Assembly: GCA_026874595.1 (NCBI GenBank)
Contig: CM049308.1
Coordinates: forward strand, 96,770,624-96,834,623
Reading direction: 5' to 3'
Origin: Sipunculus nudus
Taxonomy: Eukaryota > Annelida > Sipuncula > Golfingiida > Sipunculidae
Length of the DNA: 64,000 nucleotides
Shown here: piece after piece, positions 1 through 10,139 of the stretch
Position numbering within the stretch: the first letter of the stretch is position 1
Layout: the number at the start of each line of letters is the position of its first letter
The notes under the pieces: generated by a model
Told to the model about the DNA's origin: nothing
Seen by the model: the letters and a program-made list of their open reading frames with translations, nothing else
Database searches by the model: none
Program-made: the position numbers and the translations under genes

Positions 1-1075
1 ACTAGAGCTGCACAAAGCATTATGAATCTTATTTATTGCAATGAATATAAGATATCTGTCACAAATTTAGAAGACTAACTGGGCCATGGGGTGGAATAAG
101 TGTTAGGCTGAATGCCCATGTTAACTGTTTTTACTTAGGCAAGCACTTTACTAAGTACATTTGCAGTATTACCTGTGTGAAGTCAACTATTTTACATATA
201 CTTTTATGCTGTCATTATATTTAACAGTATATAATAAGTTAATAATTTGTGTAATATATACAAGAAAACACACTGATATCCTATGAATTGACACATCAAA
301 CATATCGCAATATGAATTGCAATATGCTACCTCACATCTCACTGCACTGCAATACAAAAATTAATACAGTGCCAGTAATAACAGAAACTTTTATCACCTG
401 AAAAATGGGTTTAATTGCAAAAAAATATATCCAAAATGAAGGTGTAATAGCAAAAGATTATCATCCAAAAGGTAGGTGTAATAACAAAAAATTATCATTC
501 AAATGGCCAGCATTGTAAACATTATAGTGTGCATTTGCATATCAGTATATTACATATGTAACAGAAGTTGTGACACAGCTTTTATACTTGAGATGTATTC
601 CATACTTAAACTATAGAGTTATAACAGGTGTCACATACAATGCACACATTGAAGGACTGTTTATTATACCAGGATTTTAGATACATCTAAAGTCTATGTG
701 CACTCTTCTTTAAATTTTATTTTTAAACATTATTATAACCAGCTTCAAAACATCTTTGATACCCAAATTATTCATAACAAAGATTTGTATAAATATTTCA
801 TCAGGCACATGTAACAACAGCAAAATATGCTGCCTTTTCCAGAACTTTGTGTTATGAGGTGCTTACCTGTTGAATTTACTTTCATCAAATTAAATATATC
901 CTGTATAAAAGCTTATTGGACAATAATCTTAATTCTAAGTTAAAAAAAATTTTGCTAAATTTCTTATTTCTCACCTATGGTAGTAGTACTACAGTTCAAA
1001 TTTGCAGTGTGTTTCACATGTATGCTTATTATGGATTCTGTCACTTCTGTTAATTTCACTTGCACCTGCCATTTT
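1..1075. other. Unassigned intronic DNA
   Basis: No gene, RNA or recognised repeat head is visible. The stretch is AT-rich and stop-dense in all frames. A short imperfect duplication of about 42 bp lies near 425-510 (two copies of a segment containing GGTGTAATA and ATTATCAT). By position it is probably intron of the Akt gene, or DNA 5' of it; this cannot be decided from the window. Confidence 0.5.
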
Positions 1076-1873
1076 TAGTTCATTTAACTTTAAGTCATCT
1101 GAGCTATAGTGATGGTCCTTTGTCCATCGTTTGGTCGTCTGTTCGGATGTCCATTAACAGGCATGTTTTGCACCTTGTTAAAAATCAGGAAATATATTAA
1201 CTCACCTAACAAGAAAATTGTTGAAGCTATAGACTTTTTTTCTAAGGATGTATCTTTGTTTAATCAAGATTTGATTTTATACTGGAAATCAGATAAGAAT
1301 TTTGTAAGTTTTTAAAGTTATTAGTATAATTGTTAAAATAAGTACCTTCTATTTGGCCAAAATTTGACCATGGCACATTTTTTCCTATAAGTACTATTGA
1401 ATTAATTTTCACAATATGTATAAATGAGGATTTTATCTTTTAAAATCTAAATTTGAAAATAAAAGCTAAAAAATTGGGCTAGAAATTGAATTTTTATTTG
1501 AGGCCCTATTGTATTGACTTGCAATGTCAATCCCCACGCAGCCCACTTCTAGTCACTTCATTCCTGCCTGGGAAACATAAATAGTAATGCAACACTGGTT
1601 GAGCACCACTGCCTACACAGGTGTACTGTAATTCTCATATCATCCCCCCCCCCCCCAACCCCCCAACCCCCCCCCCCCCCCACCCACACAGACGCAGCAA
1701 TATTCACCAAGTGTAATGCAATAATTGTATCCCAAATCAGGATATTATGGTTAAGCAACGGTAGCCCCACCACCGCCACAGAGATTTCTTTCAGGTGAGA
1801 TCACTTGAAAACATTTCATGGATCTTTACCAAACTTGACCTGCATAGATACGGGTGAGAGGACGAAGCCTTTT
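1076..1873 (+). repeat. Degenerate family A fragment and neighbouring repeat debris
   Basis: The segment opens with a decayed family A head (AAGTCATCTGAGCTATAG preceded by TAGTTCA) and continues with the usual GTCC-rich run and the GGCCAAAATTTGACCATGGC internal block. After a C-rich simple repeat at 1642-1683, positions 1790-1873 resemble the start of the family E internal region (TTTACCAAACTTG, then a GGGTGAGAGGACGA block). No coding potential beyond chance frames. Confidence 0.55.
1642..1683. repeat. Poly-C simple repeat
   Basis: Runs of C interrupted by AA twice. It produces an artificial glycine-rich reading frame on the minus strand, which is not a gene. Confidence 0.95.
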
Positions 1874-2554
1874 TAGCATCATCTGAGCTATAGCAATCAC
1901 CCTTTGTCCGGCGTCCGTCTGTCTGTCCGTCCGTTAACCAGGCAAAAATCATAACCACTAGACCTAGAATCTTCTAACTTGACATCCTGGGAGGTCCATA
2001 AAAAATCTCCTTAGAAACCTGAAATTAGGTCTCTGTTACCCATATTCTTCTAGCTATGGGGCTCCGAAGTACCCCCAAGAATAATTGAAAATTTGATACA
2101 TAAGCTCAAGTATCTGAACAACTAATGCATTGATCACCATGATTTTTTGCATGGATATTGATCATGGAATGATTCATCAGTTTCTGCAGTATGGTGGCGG
2201 CACCTGTTTTTTTTTTTTTAATTTTTTTACGAATTTTTTCTCTATTTTTGAGACACCTTAAGATGTGGTCAGATGTTAACAGGACACATATTGTGACAAC
2301 TAGACCTAGAATCTTCTTTCTTGACATGCAGGGAGGCCCATAAAAAGTCTCTTTCGAAACCTGAAATTAGGTTTCTGTTACCCATAAACTCTTAGCTATG
2401 GGGCCCTGAAATACCCCCTAGAATAATGGAAAATTTGATACAAAAGCTCAAGTAACTGAACAACTATTGCATTGATCACCATGATTTTTTGCATGGTTAT
2501 TGATCATGGAATGTTTCATCAGTTTCTGCAGTCTGGTGGCACCACCTGTATTTT
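1874..2554 (+). mobile_element. Family A element, outermost copy, left part
   Basis: Starts with a shortened family A head (TAGCATCATCTGAGCTATAG) and CCGTCCGT-type run, followed by two tandem units of about 400 bp containing GACCTAGAATCTTCT, TTACCCATA and GATTTTTTGCATGG. It is interrupted at 2555 by a family C element and at 6023 by a family A stack; the same element resumes at 21490 and ends at 22373 with the family A 3' palindrome. Reading across the two junctions restores the internal sequence seen intact near 2206-2260. Confidence 0.7.
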
Positions 2555-5500
2555 TAGCGAACCTGTGAGCTTATGCGATGGTGTGGCGTCGTCAGGCGTC
2601 CATCGGCTGTAGTCCGTTGTCTGTACGTTAACCCATACTATCTTGAATATTATTCATACTATTATAACCCATACTATTTTATGCAAAAAATTAGTCATCT
2701 AAAAAACTCAATCGGATTTTGCTTATTTTTTGGCTAACTGTATTTTCTTAGATTTTATAGGGAAAAAGCTTAAAAACCTTTAAAAATCTTCTTCTCTGAA
2801 ATGTTCAGCCAAATTGTTCAATATTTCACAGAAATGATCTCTGGAACGATCTCTCTCAAGCTTGTTCAAATGGTTAAAGTTTGGTGATTTTTGGCCAAGT
2901 TACAAGAAGTTAAACTTAGTCATCTGTCCAAAAAAGCATACTAAAATTACAATCTCAGAAACTGCTGGAGCTATCATCACCAAATTTAATGGGAATGTTT
3001 GTCACATGAGTCATATCTGAAATTGAGGTATTGGTGGCGCCACCTGTATCAGCCTCTTTTGTACTGGGGTCATCAGTGCCCTTATACTGAGGACTACAAA
3101 AAACTTCCTCTCTGAAACCATATGGCCAAATTGTTTAATGTTGCACAGAAATGATCTTAGGGTACTGCTTTCTGAATTTTGTTCAAATGGTCTCAGTTCA
3201 GTGACTTTTGGCTGAGTTAAGGGAAGCTGAATTTAGCCATATGCCATGACAGCCCATTTTAGCTCAGTGGCTAAAAAGATCTTCTCAAAAACCACTAGGC
3301 CAAATTCTTAAATCTCACACATTAATTATCCTTAGATGTTGATAATTCAAGTTTGTTCAAATGGTTTTGGTTCAGTGATTTTTGGCTGAGTTATGAGAGC
3401 TTAACTTAGCCATTTTTCTGTATTTTCCTATAAGAGTTATAAACCTGCAAAACATTTTTGAAGGACACAACTGAGGCTAATTTGTTTAATATTTTACAAC
3501 GACTTGAGCTGGCATCATGAAATTTAATGTAAAAAATTAGCCATCTGAAAAACTCTGCATTTTCTAAGATTTTATTGAGAAAAAGCTAAAAAATTGTTTA
3601 AAATCTTCTCCTCCAAAACTGTCAAGCCAAATTGTTCAATATTTCACAGAAATAATCTCTTATACCATCGCTCTCAAGTTTGTTCAAATGGTTAAATTTG
3701 GGTGAATTTTGGCTGAGTTACAAGAAGTGGAAGTCATCTGTCTAAAAAAGCATACTAAAATGACAATCTCAGAAACGGCCGGAGCTTTCATCATCAAATT
3801 TTATGCCAGTGTTGGTCACATGAATCATATATTAAATTCAGGTATTGGTGGCACCACCTGCCTTGATCTTTTTTTGAACTGGGGTCATTGGTCATCTGTA
3901 TATTAACCCATAATTTCTCAGGAATAGAAGGGGCTACTATCCCCAGATTTTATGAAATAATCTCTCACATATCAAATGTTGTGGGATTCAGCTTATTTTT
4001 TTTTTATCTGCATATACTTAAATTTTACAGAGAAAAGGCTGAAAAACCTTTTAAAAGTCTTCTACTTGTAAACAGTCCAGCCAAATTGTTTAATATTTTA
4101 CAGAAATGATCCCAGAGGCAAGCCTTCTCAAGTTTGTTCTAATGGTTTGCATTTGATAAATTTTAGTGGAATTACACAAATTTGAACTTAGTTATTTGGC
4201 CAAGTAAGCATACTGACATAGTAATCTCAGAAATGACAGAACCTAGCATTACCAAGTATTTTGCAAATGTTGGTCACATGACTCATATTTGAAGTTGCAG
4301 ATTTCGTGTTGCCACCTACATTGACCTGGTTTTTATTTGCAAAAACCTCATAATTTTAACCTCTTTCAGCTGATGTTTATGATGAAACTGTCAAGTTGAA
4401 TCGTTCAGTTTTTCAAAAGAATTATCCTAGGACATGGTTCTTTCAATCATATAAGAATAGATTGAATTTGTTAATTTTTGGTTGAGTCGTGAAAAGCTTA
4501 AGTTGGTCTTACGGCCTTTATTATGTCTATTTCTAACTGAGGACTGCAATAGTGTTCTTCTACAAAATTGTTGCTTCAATTATAACTTCTGTGACATTGC
4601 ACAAAAATTATTCTTAGGTGGCCTTTGTTCAAGTTTACTCGAATGATTTTTGGCAGAATTATTGGACCTTTGAAAGAACTGCATCTTTTATTATTATAGA
4701 TATTTTTGGTAAAAAGTTTATGAATATGTCAGCTTGAAAAAAAAAGCATTTTAGCCAAAGTCTTTCAGTATGTGTAAACAGATTTACCAACAGGCAAAGA
4801 TTGTGTCTGTATCATTAAATAGGTTGAAAAACTGCCAACTGTTTCAGATTTTGCAACAGATCAAGAGTTCATTCAGTGCAGCCAGATATAGGTCAAGCGT
4901 TCAGTCAGTGCAGCCAAGCACAAGGCATGTGATCACTGCATGGGTGTCATGTGAACACCGCATGGCCAGCATGTGATCACCTCATGGGTAGCATGTGACC
5001 ACCTCATGAGTATCATGTGATCACCTCATGGGTGTCATGCCCCTCATGTGGAGCCAATCTGTGAGCTTATGCAATGATGTGGCTACTATTTCAGATTTGG
5101 CAACAGGCCAAAGGTCAGTTTGGATCTATTTATAGCTTCGGCAGACTGCCAACTGTATCAGATTAGGTAACAGGTCAAGAGTTCACTCAGTGCAGCTAGG
5201 TACTGGTCAAAATTTCACTCAGTCTAGCTAGTTCACTCAGTGCAGCAGCTGCATTCTATTTATAGCATTGACAGACTGCCCACTGTGTCAGATTATGCAA
5301 CAGGTCAAGAGTTCACTCAGTGCAGCCAGGTACAGGTCAAAAGTTCACTCAGTCTAGCCAGGTGCAGGTCGTGAGTTCACTTAGTGCAGTAGCCTGAGCT
5401 AGCAATTTGTCACAGTTCACTTGGGGCAACTGCCTTTCTCACCTAAGCCTTGTCAGCCCCATGCATCAGACTCAAGGTAAGTCTGATGTATTGGCCTGAT

Positions 5501-5993
5501 ATTTTGCCTGTCTGTGATGGCTTTCTTGTTCACAAGACAGGTGTCGCCACCTACAATGACTTTTGCACAATGTATGTGCCTCCTTATTTCTACAGAAGAA
5601 ATTTGATATAATCAGCCTGAAATGCGGCATATTTATACATATCGAATAGCTTTGTCATATACAAGACTGGTGGTGCCACCTACAATAATTTTTGCACAGT
5701 GTTTCCCTGCTTACTTCTCAGGAGGGGTTTGATATATCAGTCTGAAATTGGGCATATGTATATATCTCTGATTGCTTTGTTGTATACAAAACTGGTGGTG
5801 CCAGCCACAATCATTTTTGTGTTGTGTGCACCAATACGAGAATTTCAGCAGTGATGTTTGTGTAATTGTTTCTTATTCAAAATGTTTAGTACTTGCATTG
5901 TTCATATACATGAAAAGTAATGGTCCAGTATTGAAGAATTATACCTGGTGTATTTCCCAATGCACAGGTTCGCATTAGGCCTGTAGGCCTTGT
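2555..5993 (+). mobile_element. Family C element (HINE-like), complete, 3.4 kb
   Basis: Begins TAGCGAACCTGTGAGC and ends with CACAGGTTCGC, a short TAGGCCTGTAGGCCT hairpin (AGGCC/GGCCT, loop TGTA) and CTTGT. The first and last motifs form an 11-bp inverted repeat (GCGAACCTGTG). The interior has diverged tandem units (about 2830-3060, 3650-3880, 4110-4330) each with CAGAAATGATC, GTTCAAATGGTT and a GGTGGCGCCACC-like palindrome, then a CATGTG repeat and AGTTCACTCAGTGCAG repeats. Flanks join to a continuous family A sequence with no duplicated target, placing the insertion between two T bases. No transposition protein is encoded, so it is non-autonomous. Class assignment is inference from structure. 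Confidence 0.75.
4926..5045. repeat. 22-bp tandem repeat with CATGTGATCAC core
   Basis: Six starts of CATGTG or CATGCC at exactly 22-bp spacing (4926, 4948, 4970, 4992, 5014, 5036). It sits inside the family C element. Each unit has a CATGTG E-box-like hexamer; no functional evidence. Confidence 0.85.
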
Positions 5994-6022
5994 TTAATTT
6001 TATGAATTTTTTTCTCCATTTT

Positions 6023-6501
6023 TAGCTCAGCTGACTATAAGTCATCTGAGCTATTGTCAGGGTCCTTTGTCCGTCCGTCTGTCCGTCCGTCCGTTAAAGT
6101 GGCACGTTTTGAAACCGTAAGACTTAGGAATCCAAAGCCGAAAACTGGGTCTTTGCGACTTCGTTCCTTTGAGAAATTAAGGAAAAACCTCAATTTTTTA
6201 TTAAATACCTATTTTCACACTTCAGGACTGCCAAATATCTAAAAACTCATTTGTTTTTCCTCATATTTTCCATAGATATTCCTCTATATAGTTCCTATGT
6301 ACATACAAGAAATTAGGTCTGTATTATATAATTTAAAAAAGTTGTAGGCCCAAACATAATGCATTTTGTAAAAAATCAGGAAAGATATTTTGATCACTTA
6401 ACAGGAAACATGTTAAAGCTAAGAACTTTTCCAGTAATATAACTTTAATTAATCAAAATTAAATTGTATACCCAAAATTAGATCAAAATCTTTTAAAAAT
6501 T
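6023..6501 (+). mobile_element. Family A element (A3), left part
   Basis: Perfect family A head: TAGCTCAG, TGACT, ATA, AGTCA, CTGAGCTA fold into one long hairpin. A CCGTCCGT run follows, then the family interior (GGCACGTTTTGAAACCG, GATATTAAGG-type block). The sequence to the left joins directly to 21490, so everything from 6023 to 21489 entered as an insertion or successive insertions between two T bases. Short chance reading frames here read through the Ser/Val/Arg-rich CCGT run and are not genes. Confidence 0.75.
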
Positions 6502-7980
6502 TAGCTTTTAAATTTTTTTTAGATGTAAGTCATCTGAGCTATAGTGATCACCCTTTGTCATCTGTCAGGCCATCCAGCCATCGGTCCGTTATCAGGCACA
6601 AATTGTATCCGCTGGACCTAGAATCTTCTTACTTGACATCCAGGGAGGTCCATGAAAATTCTCCTTGAAAACTTGGAATTATGTCTCTGTTACCTATATT
6701 CTTCGAGCTATTGGGCTCAGAAGTACCCCCCAGAATAATGGAAAATTTGATACAAAAGCTCAAGTATCTGAACAACTAATTCCCCGATCACCATAATTCT
6801 TTGCATAGATATTGATCATGGAGTGTTTCATCAGTTTCTGCAGACTGGTGGCGCTACCTCTATTTTTTTTTTTTTTTTTACAATTTTTTTTCTCTATTTT
6901 TGAGACCTTAAAAGATGCAGTCATCTGTTAACAGGGCACAAATCATAACAACTTGACCTAGAATCTTCTGTCTTAATATGCAGGAAGGCCCATAAAAAGA
7001 CTCTGTGGAAAACTGGAATAAGGTCTCTGTTACCCATATTCTTCAAGCTATGGGGCTCCAAAGTACACCCCTGAATAATGGAAAACTTGATACAAAAGCT
7101 CAAGTATCTGAACAACTAATACACTGATCACCATGATTGTTTGCATAGATATTGATGATGGAGTGTTTCATCAGTTCTTGCAGACTGGTGGTGTCACCTG
7201 GATTTTTTTCAATTTTTATGCATTTTCTCTGTATTTTTTAGACCTTCAAAGATGCGGCCGTCTGATATCAGGGCAGGGAGGTCAATGAAAAATATCCTTG
7301 GAAACCTGAAATTAGGTCTCTGTTACCCATATTCTCTGAGCTATGGGGCTTATAAGGTCCCCTAGCATAATTGAAAATTTGATACCAAAGCAGGGCAGAA
7401 ATTATAACCATTGGACCTAGAATCTTCTAACTTGGCATCCTGAGAATTCCTCAAAAGTTCTCCCCTCAAAACCTGAAATTAGGTCACTGACCTATATTCT
7501 CAGAGTTTTGGGGTATGTTTGAGCATCCCAGAAGTAATGACAAATACACACAAATTGCCAGGTTCCTCAGGAAAGGCTGGTTGGATTGTCATCAAATTTG
7601 GTATGCTAATGTGTCTTGATGAACTTAAGCTAATATGCATGAATGATGATACCACCTATATTATCTTATAAACTTTATTTATTTTACATGGATTGTACAA
7701 CTAGTTATAATAACTAATACAAGGCACTCTCCATTGCTTGGTTGTTAGCGCTTGGTATTCTGTAAGGGTGGAGGAAACCGGAGGACCCGGAGAAAACCAC
7801 CTACCTTGGACGGGTCACTACAACCCGTTCTCATAGCCACACCGGGAATCAAACCGGGTCACCAGCGGAGAAGGCCAAGCGTTTTACCACTCAGCTGTCC
7901 AGGTCCCTATTAGTTTCCTGTGCAAGGACATATTGTCAACATGTCAATCGGCTGAGCATCATGACCCATGGGTCACCTGT
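6502..7980 (+). mobile_element. Family A element (A4) nested in A3
   Basis: Head is partly decayed (AGATGTAAGTCATCTGAGC) and the left edge is therefore approximate. The end is clear: CGGCTGAGCATC, then the palindrome GACCCATGGGTC and ACCTGT. The interior holds three units with GACCTAGAATCTTCT and a T-rich run at about 6868-6885. A SINE is inserted at 7663-7909. The sequence after 7980 (ATATTAGCAAAAATAAAAA) continues the family A interior broken at about 6501. Confidence 0.65.
7663..7909 (-). mobile_element. tRNA-derived SINE
   Basis: On the minus strand the unit starts near 7909 with a tRNA-like head: an A-box-like CAGCTGAGTGGTAAAACG and a B-box-like GGTTTGATTCCC about 35 bases further. A conserved-looking body follows (GGTTTTCTCCGGGTCC, CCGGTTTCCTCC) and an A/T-rich tail with AAAATAAATAAAG. 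The body resembles central domains shared among metazoan SINE superfamilies; I cannot name the family with certainty. Two paralogous family A sequences near 22289-22320 and 37310-37340 lack it and serve as empty sites. The internal promoter would be for RNA polymerase III. Not a functional tRNA gene: the cloverleaf is degenerate. Confidence 0.75.
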
Positions 7981-9432
7981 TAAGATATTAGCAAAAATAA
8001 AAAATTGGTACCTTAAATTCTGCCCAACTTTGACCATGGCACATTTTTTTTTTTTGACTGCTGTGGATTTAATTTTCACAGCATGTTTTTGATAGCATTT
8101 CATCTGTTAACACCAACAATTTGAAACCCTTTGATCAAAAACTGTAGATTTTATTCAAGTTTTAAAGCACCATGTCACATATTGTTTACATCAAGCTAAT
8201 GTTATGCAGTTTGCTAGAGCTCAGCTCCCCAGCTTCAGCTCTCAGTTCCTAAAATTTGGTATACAGTTAGATGTCTCCAAAATCCCCTACCATGCCAAGA
8301 ATTTGGTCACTAGGACTTAATTCCTTCAAGATATTAATGAAAAACTTCATTTTTCCATTAAAAACCCAATGTTACACAAGACTGCCTAATATCAAAACCA
8401 CTGATCTGACTTTGATCATATATAATATACATATTTTTCTATACATTCGCTATGCACATGCCAGAAATGATATCAGTATTGCGTAATTGTTTTTAAATAT
8501 GGGCCCAAACAAAATGCACTTTGTTAAAAAATCAAGAAATATATTTACTCCCTTAATAAGAGGATTGCTGAAGCTAGAGATTTTTGTCTGGGATGTAACA
8601 TTATTTAATCAAGATTCAATTGAATACCCAAAATTAGGGCTACCTATATTTACTCCCTTGGCAAGAGGATTGCTGAAGCTAGAGATTTTTGTCAGGGATG
8701 TAACATTATTTAACCAAGATTCAATTGAATACCCAAATTTAGTGCTACCTGTGAGCACTGTTGATATAATTTTCATATCATGCACACATAAGGATTTCAG
8801 CTTTTAAGTTTAGAAAGTTGAAAGAAATTGGCGAAAAAATTGTAGCCTTTATTAATGTTTTTATGAGACCATGTCACACCCAGGTTCTCCCAAGCCCCTC
8901 TTCAGTCACCTGTATGTTGACCTTGTTGACCTTTCAGCAGAGTATGCACACTTGAGGCAAGGCATACACTGGGGCAGCCAGGCAGCTTATGGCCAGCCAC
9001 AGTTGATCCAGGTATCCTCATCTAGTAGTTGTTTTGACCAACAACTTAACAATAAAAAATAAATTAATAAATTTTTATTGGTTTTTAATAACAAATTAAA
9101 GAAAAATTAATAGAAAAGGAATTTGTTAGTTGATGAGTAACAGGAAATTTACTTGCATTTACTGATGATGTTAGAATCTTGTATGGATGGATAGAATGTC
9201 AATGTTAATGTTATTCCAAATATTACCATGCAGTCACCTATGGTATTTTTCAGTTCAATTTTAATGATAAAAAAATAAATCATATTATTCATTACTAATC
9301 ATTAGGGATCATATAAAGGAATTTAATGATAGACAAAGATGCAGTTGATAATTTTTTATCTAGATTCCTACTGTGTCTAGTGTGTAGATTGATGTGAAAG
9401 TAGTCCCAAGTGAATATATTACATTTATTTTT
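7981..9432 (+). mobile_element. Family A element (A3) resumed
   Basis: Continues the A3 interior: the GACCATGGCAC block, GCTCAGCTCCCCAGCTTCAG, a partly duplicated block at 8530-8750 (two copies of a segment containing GCTGAAGCTAGAGATTTTTG), then an A/T-rich part ending in ACATTTATTTT. It is cut at 9433 by the next family A head. Reading frames of up to 106 codons over the duplicated block have no family resemblance. Confidence 0.6.
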
Positions 9433-10139
9433 TAGCTCAGCTGACTATAAGTCATCTGAGCTATAGTTGTGGTCCATTGTCCGTCGTCCGTCCGTAGATG
9501 TGGCACATTTTGAAACCGTAAGACCTAGGAATCCAAAATTCGGCATAATGTTAGATGTCCCCAAGATCTCCTACCAAGCCGAAAACTGGGTCTTTGCGAA
9601 TTAGTTCCTTTGAGAAATTAAGGAAAAACCTCAATTTTTTATTAAAAACCTATTTTCACACTTCAGGACGGCCTCATATTAAAACCACTCATCGGTTTTT
9701 CCTCATATTTACCATTAATATTATATTTCCTATGTACATGCCAGAAATTATGTCTGTATTATTTAATTTTAAAAAGTTATGGGCCCAAACATGATGCATT
9801 TGTAAAAAATCAGGAAAGATATTTGTTCATTTAACACAAAACATGTTAAAGCTATGGACTTTTTTTCCAGTAATATAACTTTAATTAATCAAAATTAAAT
9901 TGTATACCCAAAATTAGATCAAAATCTTTTAAATTTTTAAAAATATTAACAAAAAATAAAAAATTGGTACCTTAAATTTTGCCCAACTTTGACCATGGCA
10001 CGTTTTTTTTCTGAAAGTACTGTGGATTTAATTTTCACAGCATGTTTTTGTTAGCATTTTTTCTGTTAACACCAAAAATTTGAAACCAGTTGATCAAAAA
10101 CTGTAGATTTTATTTAAGTTTTCAAGCACCATGTATTAT
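9433..10139 (+). mobile_element. Family A element (A5), left part
   Basis: Full head hairpin at the left edge, CCGTCCGT run, and the standard interior (ATCTCCTACCAAGCC, TATTTTCACACTTCAGGA, GGGCCCAAACATGATGC). Interrupted after CACCATGTATTAT by the family E element; the same interior resumes at 12730. Confidence 0.7.

Noticed and set aside
7830-7909. tRNA gene on the minus strand
   Set aside because: A and B boxes are present, but stems do not pair well and a SINE body and tail follow.
8487-8807. 106-codon frame with an internal duplication
   Set aside because: The duplication is of repeat DNA, and related copies at 13080 and 62400 contain stops and lack the duplication.
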